From the NCBI RefSeq assembly GCF_003265705.1, contig NW_020313005.1:21929615-21993614 (forward strand): DNA of 64,000 bases. Reading direction: 5' to 3'. Source of the stretch: Callorhinus ursinus. Its lineage: Eukaryota > Chordata > Mammalia > Carnivora > Otariidae. The translations under genes and the position numbers were made by a program. A model generated the notes under the pieces. The model was given only the letters and a program-made list of their open reading frames with translations, was not told the DNA's origin and made no database searches. Of this stretch, positions 23,832-34,706 are shown piece by piece (positions within the stretch are counted from its first letter, which is position 1; every line of letters starts with the position of its first letter).

Positions 23832-24578
23832 AGGAAACCTACCTACAAAGGAAAGTCCAGGCCCAGATGGCTTATTGGTGAATACCATCACACATTTAGA
23901 GGAGAATTCACAAGCTCTTTCAAAACCTAGACAAAGATGGTACACTTCCCAACTCATTCTATTACCCTGATGCCAAAACCAGACAAAAGCATCATAAGAA
24001 AACTACAGACCAAGATCTCTTATGAATATATATGCAAAAAGTATTAACAAAACTCTGGCAAATGAAATCCAGCAACATATGCAAAGGATTATAGACCATG
24101 AACAAGTGGAATTTATCTCACATATACTTAAGCTTGGTTTAACATCTGAAAATCAATTAATGTAATATACCATATCAGTAGAATAAAAAACAAAAATCAC
24201 ATTAATGTAAAGAAGGATAAAAATCATATGATTATCTGAATAGATACAGAAAGAACATTTTTAAAAATCCAACATCCTTTCATGATAAAAACATTCAATT
24301 ATCTAGGAATAGACGGTAACTTCCTCAACTTGATAAAGAACATCTACAAAAAACCTTCAGAGTTAATGTCATACTTACTGGTGAAAGACTGGATATGTTT
24401 CTCCTAAGATCAGAAAGGAAACAAAGATGTCTGCCCTTACCACCTTTATTCAGTGTTTTACTGGGGGTTCTAGCCAGGGGAACTAGGCAAGAAACATAAA
24501 TAAAAGGCATTCAGATTAGAAAGGAAGATGTAAAAATAGCTCTATTCCCAGATGGCATGATTTTGTATATAGAAAATC

Positions 24579-24616
24579 CAAAAAAAAAAAAAAAAAAAAG
24601 AAAAAAAAAGAAAGAA
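24579..24616. repeat. A-rich low-complexity stretch
   Basis: Long A run with scattered G inside old L1 element C, just after the reverse-transcriptase remnant. Confidence 0.9.
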
Positions 24617-25066
24617 AATCCTAAGGAGTTCTCTAAAAAGCTATTAGAACTAATAAAATGATTCAGCAAAGATACAGGGTATATTAGTAATATATGAAAG
24701 TCAATTATATCTCTCTACACTAGCAATGAACAATCTGAAAATAAAATTTGGCAAATAATTCCATTCATAATAACATCAAAATTAATAAAATATATAAAAA
24801 TAAATTTAACATGAGAAGTATAAAATTTACATTCTGAAAAATACAAAATATTGCTGAAAGAAATTACAGATCCAATAAATGGGGGAAAATCCCATGTTCA
24901 TGAATCAAGAGTTAATATGGTGAAGATGGCAATGCTCCTTAATTTGGCTTGATATTCAATGCAATCTCTGTCAGAATCCCAGTAGATTGCTTTGTAGAAA
25001 TTGACTAGCTGACTTCAACACTTTTATGTGATTACAAAAGTCCCAGAATATCCAAAACACTCTTTT

Positions 25067-25253
25067 TTAAAAATATTTTATTTATTTATTTGACAGAGAG
25101 AGAGTGAGCACATGCATGAGTCAGGGGGAGGGGAAGAGGGAGAAGCAGACTCCCCAGTGAGCAGGGAGCCAGATGCGGAGCTCGATCCCAGGACTCCAGA
25201 ACCATTACCTGAGCTCAAGGCAGATACTTAACCAACTGAGCCACCCAGGCACC
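25067..25253 (-). mobile_element. Can-SINE, minus strand, with target duplication
   Basis: Reversed element: aaatattttatttatttatt at its left and gagccacccaggcacc at its right. Flanks tccaaaacactctttt (25051 on) and tccaaaacagtcttt (25254-25268) are a near-exact target duplication. It is the only minus-strand SINE inside the 18.8-40.2 kb L1 stack. Confidence 0.94.
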
Positions 25254-25808
25254 TCCAAAACAGTCTTTAAAAAGAAAAGTATTCACATTTCCCAATTTCA
25301 AAACTTACTGCAAACCAATAGTAATCAAGACATACTGGCAGATAATATAGATAAGTGGAATAAATTGAGAGTCCGGAAGTAAAACAAGACATCTTTGGTC
25401 AACTGATTTTAACAAGGGTACCAAGAGTGGTACACTTCAATAGGGAAAGAATACCCTTTCCAACAAATGGTCTGGAGAACCCATACAAAAGAATAAACAT
25501 TTATTCTTTCTTCACACTGTGCACCGAAATTAACTCAAAATGGGTCATAGACATAAAGGTTAGAGATAAAAGGATAAAACTCTTAATAAAAGATATGGAG
25601 ATAAGCCTTTATGAACTCAGATTAAGCAAATGGATTCTTAAATATGGTACCAAATATTGAAAAACAAAAGAGAAAAATTGATAAATTGCACTTCATAAAA
25701 ATTAAAAATATTTTCCTTCAAAAGACACTATGAAGAAAGTGAACAGACAACCCATAAAATGGAAGAAAAATATTTGCAAATCATATATCTATTAAGGAAC
25801 TTTTCTCA

Positions 25809-25992
25809 GGGCTCCTGGGTGGCTCAATCAGTTAAACGTCTGTCTTTGGTTCAGGTCGTGACCCTGACTTCCTGTCCTGGGATGGAGCCCCGAGTCAAGC
25901 TCCCTTCTCAGTGAGGAGTCTGCTTCTCCCTCTCCCTCCACTCCTCCCACAACTCATGCTCTTTCTCAAATAAATAAATAATTTAAAAAAAT
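25809..25992 (+). mobile_element. Can-SINE with target duplication
   Basis: Head gggctcctgggtggctcaat, CT-rich body and caaataaataaataattt tail. Flanks taaggaacttttctcagg and taaggaatttttctctagg are an imperfect target duplication. Splits late ORF2 of old L1 element C. Confidence 0.93.
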
Positions 25993-26797
25993 AAGGAATT
26001 TTTCTCTAGGATATATAAAGAACTTTTACAATTCAACAATAAAAATACAAAAAACCCAATTAAAAATGGGCAAACCATATAGATAGATATTTCTCCAAAC
26101 AAGATATACAAATAGCCAATAAGCACATCAAAATATGCATGGCATCTTCCATCTTCAGGGAAATGGATATCAAAACCATTTTATGCTAACTATGATGGCA
26201 AAAGAAAAAAATAGAAAATAAGTTTTAGAAAGATATGAAAGAATAGCAACCCTCATACACTGCTAGTGGGAATGTAAAATGGTATACACACTTCACAAAA
26301 AAATATCTGGCAGTTCCTCAAATAACTAAACACAAAATTACCACATGACCCAGCAATTTCACTCCTTAGTTTATACCCAAGAGAAATAAAAACATATGCC
26401 CATACAATAATGTGGACACAAACATTTATAACAGCATTATTCACAGTATCCAAAAGGTGGAAAAAACTGAAATGTTCATCAACTGATAAATATTAAGCAA
26501 AGAGTGATATAGCTATCCAATGGAATATTATTTATCTTATATTATTACTCATATAAAATTGAATAAAAATGTTATTCATTCATATAAAAAGAAATAAAGT
26601 ATAGATACATGGTACAACATGGATGAACCTTGAAAACATCATGCTAAGTGAAAGATACCAGTCACAAAATATCACATAGTAAATGATTCTATTATATGAC
26701 ATGTCCAGAATAGGCAAGGCTATACAGACAGAAAGTACATTAGTGCTTACTTAGGGCTATCGTCCCTTATCCCCCTATTAAATGGGGAGATGATAGC

Positions 26798-26846
26798 TTT
26801 TTTTTTTATGTTATGTTAATCACCATACATTTCATCATTACTTTTT
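26798..26846 (-). mobile_element. Very short young-L1 3' tail, minus strand
   Basis: Starts with a T run, then atgttatgttaatcaccat and acatttcatcattac. This is the reverse complement of the last ~45 bp of the younger L1 at 31899-38947 (which reads aatgtatggtgattaacat). It is an extreme 5' truncation that landed in the 3' UTR of old L1 element C. Confidence 0.85.
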
Positions 26847-27356
26847 AAAAGTATGGAGTTTCTTTTTGAGTTGATGAAAATGTTCTAAAATTGACTGTGC
26901 TGATGGTTGCATATCTCTGAATATACTAAAATACATTAAACTGCATACTTTTAATGTGTGAATTATATGGTACATGGATTATACAATAATAAAACATATA
27001 ATCAAAATTAATTTATGTAGTAAGAATCAAAATAGTGATTATCTTCATATGAAATGATGGTTGGCAGGGATCACAATAAATGTTTCTTGATTGCTCACAC
27101 TATAATATTAAATTGACCTAGGTGTTGAGTTACTCTAGCGCATTCAAGTAAAAAAAAAAAAACAAACAAACTGGTGATACAATGGTGACTTATATATGTA
27201 TTTATATCAATGCTACTCTTATATTTAAGTTAAAAGATGACAACAGAACCCCACAGAAATGAACTTCTTCTTTTAGACAAGATGAAGTACAGGGATTGGA
27301 TCTACATTCCCAACTGAAACAATTTAAAAACTGAATAAATATAACACTGTAGGTCA

Positions 27357-27536
27357 GGGCACCTGGGTGGCTCAGTCAGTTAAGTGTCTGACTCCTGATT
27401 TTGGCTCAGGTCATGATCTCAGCATCGTGAGATCAAGCCCCACATCAGGCTCTGCACTCAGTGCAGAGTCTGCTTAAGATTCTCTCTTTCCCTCTCCCTC
27501 TGCCCCTTTCCTCACTCGTGCTTTCTCTCTCTCTGC
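27357..27536 (+). mobile_element. Can-SINE lacking its A-rich tail
   Basis: Head gggcacctgggtggctcag, B-box region gagatcaagccccacatcag, and a CT-rich body ending ctttctctctctctgcttca. The usual caaataaataaa tail is missing, so the 3' end is deleted or decayed. Lies in the 5' UTR of old L1 element A. Confidence 0.92.
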
Positions 27537-27861
27537 TTCATGGAGAGAGTTTTCAGTCCACAGGACAGTAAGAAGGAACCCAAGCTGAGCCTGGTGGTCT
27601 TTCTGAGCTCAGTAGATAAAAATGAGAGTCCTAGGAAGTCCAAGAGTCTAGAATATTTAGGGCAGAATTTCAAAGAGAAGACTTATACATATATTATAAG
27701 CTCTGCAGGGCTCCCCAGGATCCCTCTCTTAGGAATTCAGCTGACTATTGATGTGTGCATGGCGGTGGGGAAATTCAGAGCTAATGAAAGAATCACTTGA
27801 AAGAATGAGTGCAATAGTCTGCGGGGCTCAAAATGGGCTGAAAAGAGCGTCTGTTCACACT

Positions 27862-28168
27862 AATACATAATGTATTATTTGTTTCAGGGGTACAGGTGTG
27901 ATTCATCAGTCTTACACAATTCACAGCACTCACCATAGCACATACCCTTCCCAATGTCCATCACCCTTCCAACCCCTCCACTCCAGCAACCTTCAGTTTG
28001 TTTCCTGAGATTAAGAGTCTCTTATGGTTTGTCTCCCCCTCCAGTTTTGTCTTGTTTCATTTTTTCCTCCCTTCCCCTATGATCCTCTGTCTTGTTTCTC
28101 AAATTCCTCATATCAGTGAGATCATATGATAATTGTCTTTCTCTGATTGACTTATTTCGCTTAGCATA
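27862..28168 (-). mobile_element. Young-type L1 fragment, minus strand
   Basis: Reverse complement of the end of ORF2 and the first part of the 3' UTR of the young L1. It has tcttacacaattcacagc and actcaccatagcacatac, the partners of the sequence at 38600-38650. Its other end, gattgacttatttcgctt, matches the ORF2 end region near 38455-38475. It lacks the last ~250 bp of the 3' UTR and has no A tail, so it is truncated at both ends or represents an older 3' UTR type. Confidence 0.85.
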
Positions 28169-29042
28169 GAAAACTACTTTAAAGCTTATGAGAATAAGAT
28201 TGCAAACACAAATCATACATAGACAACCTTAAAAGTGGCCAGGAAAAAAAGAAACATAGAATAAATAGATGGTTAAAGATTCCTTATAGGAAACAATACA
28301 AATGAGCAAACAGTAGAGCTATTTCTTTAAAGTGTTGATAGAGAAAAAAATACTCCAATCTGTAATTCTATACCCAGTGAAAATATCCTTCAAAAATAAA
28401 TGAAAAAGAAAGACTTTTTCAGACATTCAAAAGCTAAAAAGTTCTTCACCGAAAAACTACCACAACAAGAAATATTAAGGAAAGTATGATAAGTAGGAAG
28501 AATCTAATACCAGATAGAGATATAGCAACAAAAAGCACCAAAACTACATGGGTAAATATATAATGTTTTAATTATTTTTAAATACATAAAAAATACATGT
28601 GATTATTTAAATAATGATAATAATATTATAGAGTTTATAGGATATGGATAAGTAATATATATAATACATACATAATAACATAAAAGTCATGGGAAGAAAT
28701 GAAGGTATACTAATATAAAGTTCTGATACAATAAGTGATGTGGCATAATATCACATGAAGGTGAACTTTGGTAAGTTAAAGACATATGCTAGAAACTCCA
28801 AAGATACCAGTAAAATGATCAAATAGTTATAGCCATTAAACAAAGGAAATAAAACTGAGTCATAAAAATATTCAATCATTCAAAAAGAAGGCAGAAAAAT
28901 AGGAAAAGGGAAGCAAAGTAAGAGAAGACAGGTGGTAAACAATTAGCAAAACCCAACCACATTGTAATCACATTAAATATAAATAGACTACTCCAATTAA
29001 AAGGCAGGGATAATCATTTTGGTTTTAAAAAAATAAAATCCA

Positions 29043-29241
29043 GGGCGCCTCAGTGGTTCAGTCAGTTGAGCATCTGACTCTTCTTGTTGGCTTGGGTCAC
29101 GATCTCATGGGTCTAGACCCATGGTCAGGCCCCTCACTCAGCGGGGAATCTGCTTGAAGTTTCTCTCCCTCTGCCCCCCCCCCACCGACTCTCATGCATG
29201 CTTTCTTTCTCAAAATAAGTAGATAAATCTTTTTTAAAAAA
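29043..29241 (+). mobile_element. Can-SINE
   Basis: Head gggcgcctcagtggttcag, CT/C-rich body with a C run, and tail ataagtagataaatctttt. Short shared flank aaaatcca on both sides. Inserted in the endonuclease region of old L1 element A. Confidence 0.93.
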
Positions 29242-29810
29242 GGAAAATCCAACTATAATCTGTCTACAAGTATACTGTAAATACAAAGAAACAAATGGAT
29301 TAGAATAAAAAGATTTTTAAAAATCAAAAGAAAGTGGGAGTGGCTACATTAATATGAAGCTAATAGATTTCAGAGCGAAAATTTTAGCAGGGATTGACGA
29401 TTTAATAATGAGAAAGGGTCAATTCATCAAGAGGTAATAATAAAAATTTGAAACATTTATGTACCTAATAATATAGTTTCAAAACATATGAAACAAAAAC
29501 TAATAGGAATCTCTCAGCAAACTAGAAATGGAGGGGGAACATCCTCAACTTGGTAAAGAACATCTCCAAAAACCCTGTAGCTAAGAAGGCATTTAATGGT
29601 GGGAAACCAGAAGTTATCCTGTTAAAATTAGGAATAGATGTCCCCTCTCACAAGGACTTTTCAACATCACAATGGAAGTCCTAGCTAATTCAGTAAGACA
29701 AGGAAAGGAAAAGTATTCAGATTAGGAAGGAAAAAATAAAACTATATTTGTTGCAGATGACACTATTGTTTATGTAAAAAATTCCAAAGATTCCATTAAA
29801 AATTATTTCA

Positions 29811-30010
29811 GGACCCCTGGGTGGCTCAGTCGTTAAGTGTATGCCTTCGGCTCAGGTCATGATCCCAGGGTCCTGGGATCAAGTCCCGCATTGGGCCCCC
29901 TGCTCGGCAGGAAGTCTGCTTCTCCCTCCCCACTCCCCCTGCCTATGTTCCCTCTCTCGCTGTGTCTCTCTCTGTCAAATAAATAAATACAATCTTCAAA
30001 AAAATAAAGA
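29811..30010 (+). mobile_element. Can-SINE with 12-bp target duplication
   Basis: Head ggacccctgggtggctcag, then tcaggtcatgatcccaggg, gatcaagtcccgcattggg, CT-rich body and caaataaataaatacaatc. Flanks taaaaattattt at 29797-29808 and 30011-30022 match exactly. Inserted in the RT region of old L1 element A. Confidence 0.96.
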
Positions 30011-30872
30011 TAAAAATTATTTAAAAAAATAAGCAATTATAACAAGGTTGTGACCTGTAGGGCACAAATTTAATAGACAAAAGTCAATTACTTTCAGCAA
30101 TGAACAAATGCAATTTGAAATTTAAAACACAACACCATTTACATTAGTACCACCCAAAATGAAATTCATAGGTAATAAATCTAACAACATATGTACAAGA
30201 TCTGTAGGAGAAAAACTATAAAATTCTGATAAAAAAGAAATTAAAAAAATGAAGATATACTTTATGTTCATGAACAGGAAGACTCAATATTGTCAAGATG
30301 TCAGTTCTCCCCAACTTGATCCATAGGTTCTATGCAACCATAATCCCAGCAAGTGATTTGGTGGATACAGACAAACTGATTCTAAAGATTATAGGGAGAG
30401 ACAAAAGACTCAGAATAGCTAACACAGAATTGAAAGAAAAGAATAAAGATGGAAGACTGATATTACTTGATTTCAAGGCTTACTATAAAGGCACAGTAAT
30501 CAGGACACTATGGAACTTGCATAAGAACAGACAATTAGATCAATGGAAGAGAATAGTGACCCTAGAAATAGACCCACACAAATATGGTTAATTGACTTTT
30601 GACAAAAGAGTAAATGTAATACAAAAGAAGAAAGATAATCTTTTCAACATGATGCTAGAACAGCTGGATGTCTACAGGTAAGAAAAATAATCTAGGCTCT
30701 ATCTTACACCCTTCATGAAAACTAAATCAAAATTAATCATAGGCTTAAATGTAAAATGCAAAACTATAAAACTCCTAGAGGACAGCTTGGGAAAAAAATC
30801 TAGATGACCTTGGTCCGATGATGACTTTTTTAGATATAATACCAATGGAACAATACATAAAGAAATATTAAT

Positions 30873-31081
30873 GGGGTGCCTGGGTGGCTCAGGCGGTTGA
30901 GCGTCTGACACTTGGTTTCAGCTCAGGTCATGAACTCAAGGGTCATGAGGTTGAGCCCCAGTCAGGCACCTCATTCAGTGGGGATTCTGCTTGAAGATTC
31001 TCTCCCTCTGCCCCTCCTCCTACTTGAGTGTGCACACACACTCTCTCTTTCTATCTAAAATAAATAAACAAATCTTTTAAA
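30873..31081 (+). mobile_element. Can-SINE with 11-bp target duplication
   Basis: Head ggggtgcctgggtggctcag, B-box region, CT-rich body and a taaaataaataaacaaatc tail. Flanks aaagaaatatt at 30859-30869 and 31082-31092 match exactly. Inserted in late ORF2 of old L1 element A. Confidence 0.96.
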
Positions 31082-31420
31082 AAAGAAATATTTGATTAAC
31101 TGGACTTCATTAAAATTAAAAAAACATCAGCTTTGTGAAAGACACTGTCAAGAATGAGAAGACAAGCCACAGACTAGAATAAAGTACATTCAAGGATATA
31201 TTTGATAAAGGCCCATCCAAAGTATACAAAGAACTCTTAAAACAAACAAAAAGATAACAAACATCCCATTAAAAAAAAGATAACAAACATCCCAATTAAA
31301 AAACAAAAAAATTTGAAAAGACACTTCACTGAAGAACGTGTAGAGATAGCAAATAGACATATGAAAAGATGCTCCACATTATTTCTCATTAGGGAATTGC
31401 AAGTTAAAACAAAAATGAGA

Positions 31421-31544
31421 ATTAAGGAGAGCATGTTCTGCATAGAGCACTGGGTGTTATTCCCAAACAATGAATCATGGAACACTACATCAAAAACTAA
31501 TGATGTAATGTATGGTGATTAACATAACATAATAATAAAAAAAA
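31421..31544 (+). mobile_element. Short young-L1 3' tail inserted in old L1
   Basis: About 124 bp: agagcactgggtgttattcc, then aatgaatcatggaacact, then gtaatgtatggtgattaa and an AATAATAAAA tail. These match the last ~120 bp of the young L1. It interrupts late ORF2 of element A. Flanks aacaaaaatgaga and agcaacaatgaga are the remains of a target duplication. Confidence 0.92.
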
Positions 31545-31898
31545 GCAACAATGAGATACCCCTACACACTTATGAAAACGACAAAAACCCAAAACACTGG
31601 TAACACCAAATACTGGCAAGGATTGAAGCAATAGGGACTCTCATTCTATTCTGGTGTCAATGAAAAAATGGTAATGGCCACTTTGGAAGACAGTTTTTCA
31701 GTTTCTTACAAAATGAAACATACTGTTACCATATGATATAGTAATTGCAGTTCTTGGTATTTATCCAAAAGAATTGAAAATTTGTGTCCAAATAAAACCT
31801 GCACAAAGATGTTTATAGCAGTTTTATTCATAATTGCAAAAACTTGGAAGTAACCAAACTACCACTCTGTAACTGAATGGATAAATGTGGTACATCCA

Positions 31899-33736
31899 GG
31901 GGCGGAGCAAGATGGCGGAGGAATAGGAGACCTGGATTTTGTCTGGTCTCAGGAATTCAGCTGAATAGGGATCAAACCATTCTGAACACCTACAAACTCA
32001 ACAGGAGACGGAAGAAGAGAGTAGCAACAACTCTCTGAACAGAGAAGTGACCACTTACTGGAAGGTAGGACGTGCGGAGAAGTGAATCCGAGGTGATATT
32101 CGGCAGGATAGACGGCGGGGGAGGGGGCCTCTGCCGGCCGCTTCTGGCAAGTGATAGAGCTGCGGAGCACAAAATCGGAACTTTTAGAAGTTGGCTCTGC
32201 TGAGGGATGTCACTCCAGTGGCTAAGCTGAGGGTGGAACCCTCGCGGGACAGTGTGGTCTCAGGACCCTCGGGGTCAAGAAAGACTGGGGGTGCCTGAGT
32301 GCAGCAGAGCTCCCAGGTATCGGAGTGCGGAAGCCGGCTGCAGAGATGGAGCCGAGGCACAGGCTCTCACCTCGGGGTTGCCATAAACTGTGATCCGTGG
32401 CCCAGTCAGGCCACTACTCCTCCAGCAGGGACCCAACAAGCGGCAGATCTGGGGAGACTCCCCTTCCTCCCCCGGGAGGAGTGACGTGGGAGTGCACCAC
32501 AGGGATCTGCTGGGTTTGGGGACTCCACATGGGGTCAGGTGCCAGAGATAGAAACACTCGGTCACAGGCCGGGTGAGCATGAAGTGTGGCCGGAGACCGG
32601 GGAGACGGGAGTGACTGCTTTTCTCTGGGGGTGCACTGAGGAGCGGGGCCCTGAGTTCTTGGCTCCTCTGGGCAGAGATTGGGAGGCCACCATTTTCACC
32701 TTGGACCTCCAAAGCTGTATCAAGAGCTTGCAGGGAACAAAAGCTCCTGAGAGCAAACCCGAGCAGCTTGCTTAGCCCGGACGACAAGGGCGGGGCAATT
32801 CCGCCTCCGGCAAAGACATTTGGGAACCACGGCAACAGGCCCCTCCCCCAGAAGATCAGCATGAACAGCCAACAAGCCAAGACCAAGTTTACCGATCAAG
32901 GCGAATGGGAGAACTCCAGCGCTAGGGGAATACTGCACATAGAATTCATGGCTTTTTTACCATGATTCATTAGTCTTTCAAAGTTAATTTTTTAACTGCT
33001 TTTTTTAAATTTTTCTCTTTCCCTTTTTCAACCAACATCTTATCAATCCCTTATTTAAAAAAAACATTTTTTATTTTTCATATTTAGAGTCATATTTTAT
33101 CCCTTCATAGTAGTTACCCTTATTTTTGGCATATATATATAAGTTGTTCTCTCTCTAAAATTTTGTGATACAGTTTCTTCTAACAGATCAAAATATATCC
33201 TAAATCACTAGTGTATGGCTTTGTTCTAGTCTCCTGCCTGATCACATTCTCTCCCTTTTTTTCTTTTCTTTTTTTTAAATCTTCTTCTTTGATATTTCAA
33301 ACAACTTCTTATCTTATCAATTCCTTTCATAAAATCTTTTATAATTTTCATCTTTACACTCATCTTCCATCCCTTCATTGTATCAACCCTTATTTTGTAC
33401 ATATATGTCTTTGTTCCTTTAAAATTTTAGGAGGCACTTTCTTCTAACAGACCAAAATACGCCCAAAATCTAGTGTGTGGCACTGATCTATGCACTAGCC
33501 TGATCACATTTGATCATATTCTGTTTTTTTTTTTGTTCCGTATTTGTTTCTTTTTATCTTTTTCTTTTTTGTTTTTTCCTCTTTCTTTTTTTTTTTTTCT
33601 CTTTCTTTTTTCTTTCTTTCCCTTTCTTGTCCGCTGGTTTCAGGTCTTTTCTGATTTGTATACAGTATATTTGCTGGGGACGTTGTTAACCTGTTAGCAT
33701 TCTGTTCTCTCATTCATCTGTTCTCCTCTGGACAAA
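31899..33736 (+). promoter_or_regulatory. L1 5' UTR with internal promoter region
   Basis: About 1.84 kb. The first ~1.05 kb is GC-rich (to about 32950); the rest is T-rich. The T-rich half holds two diverged tandem copies of one segment (near 33000-33240 and 33260-33510). The landmark cttctaacag recurs 264 bp apart, followed by gatcaaaatat and gaccaaaatac. A long pyrimidine tract fills 33520-33645. In L1s this region carries an internal RNA polymerase II promoter (family knowledge). A 203-codon antisense frame at 32275-32886 is discussed under findings. Confidence 0.85.
31908..31918 (+). promoter_or_regulatory. YY1-like site at L1 5' end
   Basis: caagatggcgg lies about 10 bp inside the element. 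In primate L1 a YY1 site with the same AAGATGGC core sits at the same place and sets the transcription start. The similarity in sequence and position suggests the same role here. The old L1 at 55205 keeps ttcaagatggcaatat at its own start. Confidence 0.6.
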
Positions 33737-34626
33737 ATGACAAGACGAAGAAAATCACCTCAGCAAAAAGAACAAGAGGTAGTACCATCTACCAGGGACC
33801 TACTCAATACGGATATTAGTATGTTGTCAGACCTAGAGTTCAGAATCATGACTTTAAAGATACTAGCTGGGCTTGAAAAAAGCGTGGACATTATTAGAGA
33901 CACCCTTTCTGGAGAAATAAAAGAACTAAAATCTAACCAAATCAAAAAGGCTATTAATGAGGTGCAATCAAAAATGGGGGCACTAACTGCTAGGATAAAT
34001 GAGGCAGAAGAGAGAATCAGCGATATAGAAGACCAAATGATGGAAAATAAAGAGGCTGAGAAAAAGAGAGAGAAGCAACTACAGGATCACGAGGGCAGAA
34101 TTCGAGAGATAAGCGATATAATAAGACGAAACAACATTAGAATAATTAGGATCCCAGAAGAAGCAGAAAGAGAGAGAGGGGCAGAAGGTATATTGGAGCA
34201 AATTATAGCAGAGAATTTCCCTAATGTGGGGAAGGAAACAGGCATCAAATTCCAGGAGGCACAGAGAACCCCTCTCAAAATCAATAAAATAGGTCAACAC
34301 GCCGACATCTAATAGTAAAACTTACGAGTCTCAGAGACAAAGAGAAAATCCTGAAAGCAGCTCGGGAGAAGAGATATGTAACCTACAATGGTAGAAACAT
34401 TAGATTGGCAACAGACCTATCCACAGAGACCTGGCAGGTCAGAAAGGACTGGCATGAGATCTTCAGAGCACTAAACGAGAAAAATATGCAGCCAAGAATA
34501 CTATATTCAGCTAGGCTGTCATTGAAAATAGAAGGAGAGATAAAAAGCTTCCAGAACAAACAAAAACTAAAGGAATTTGCAAACACGAAACCAGCCCTCC
34601 AAGAAATATTGAAAGGGGTCCTCTAA
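33737..34626 (+). pseudogene. L1 ORF1 (RNA-binding chaperone), one frameshift
   Basis: ORF1p normally forms trimers, coats L1 RNA and acts as a nucleic-acid chaperone. The start ATG at 33737 follows gacaaa. Residues about 55-135 are a heptad-type coiled coil rich in Glu/Lys/Arg (ERISDIEDQMMENKEAEKKR region). From about 137 the RRM begins (NIRIIRIPEE). The reading frame breaks near 34283 at aaaatcaataaaatagg, where one base is missing compared with the expected frame; a false stop follows at 34310-34312. The remaining C-terminal domain is open in the next frame to the TAA at 34624-34626 (ends EILKGVL). Total length would be about 297 codons, usual for carnivore ORF1. Confidence 0.9.
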
Positions 34627-34706
34627 GCAAAGAGTAGCCTAAAAGCAGCCTAGACCAGAAAGGAACACAGACAATACACAGTAACAGTCACCTTACAGGC
34701 AATACA

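Larger units (their letters stand above)
22230..26990 (+). mobile_element. Old LINE-1 (L1ME/MB-age), element C
   Basis: Starts with GC-richer 5' UTR-like sequence (about 22380-22900, with ccctgccgactcagcaag). It then jumps to mid-ORF2: the frame at 23048-23314 holds RTEINEIKN and KYWFFEKITKL, typical of the linker before the reverse transcriptase. Reverse-transcriptase remnants follow (24060-24560; ccagatggcatgatttt is the decayed active-site box), then late ORF2 and a 3' UTR ending near 26990. ORF1 and the endonuclease part are missing, so there is an internal deletion. Two full Can-SINEs, one short Can-SINE and a short reversed L1 tail are inserted in it. Confidence 0.8.
27236..31898 (+). 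mobile_element. Old LINE-1, element A, heavily interrupted
   Basis: 5' UTR remnant from about 27236 (agacaagatgaagtacagg, then 27540-27840). An ORF1 end follows near 28330-28500 (ctgtaattctatacccagtg, then ttcagacattcaaaagct), then endonuclease pieces (29270-29500) and reverse-transcriptase and late ORF2 remnants (29520-31250). Text reaching gaatggataaatgtggtac, near the end of ORF2 or start of the 3' UTR, stops where the young L1 begins. Four Can-SINEs and two young-L1 fragments are inserted. An ORF piece of 97 codons at 30298-30591 preserves VLPNLIHRFYATI and LLDFKAYYKGTVIRTLW, the post-RT region of ORF2. Confidence 0.82.

Noticed and set aside
18840..31898. A CRISPR-like or phage-like repeat array
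   Set aside because: The repeated motifs are Can-SINEs and L1 pieces at irregular spacing in a vertebrate genome. There is no spacer-repeat order and no bacterial gene.
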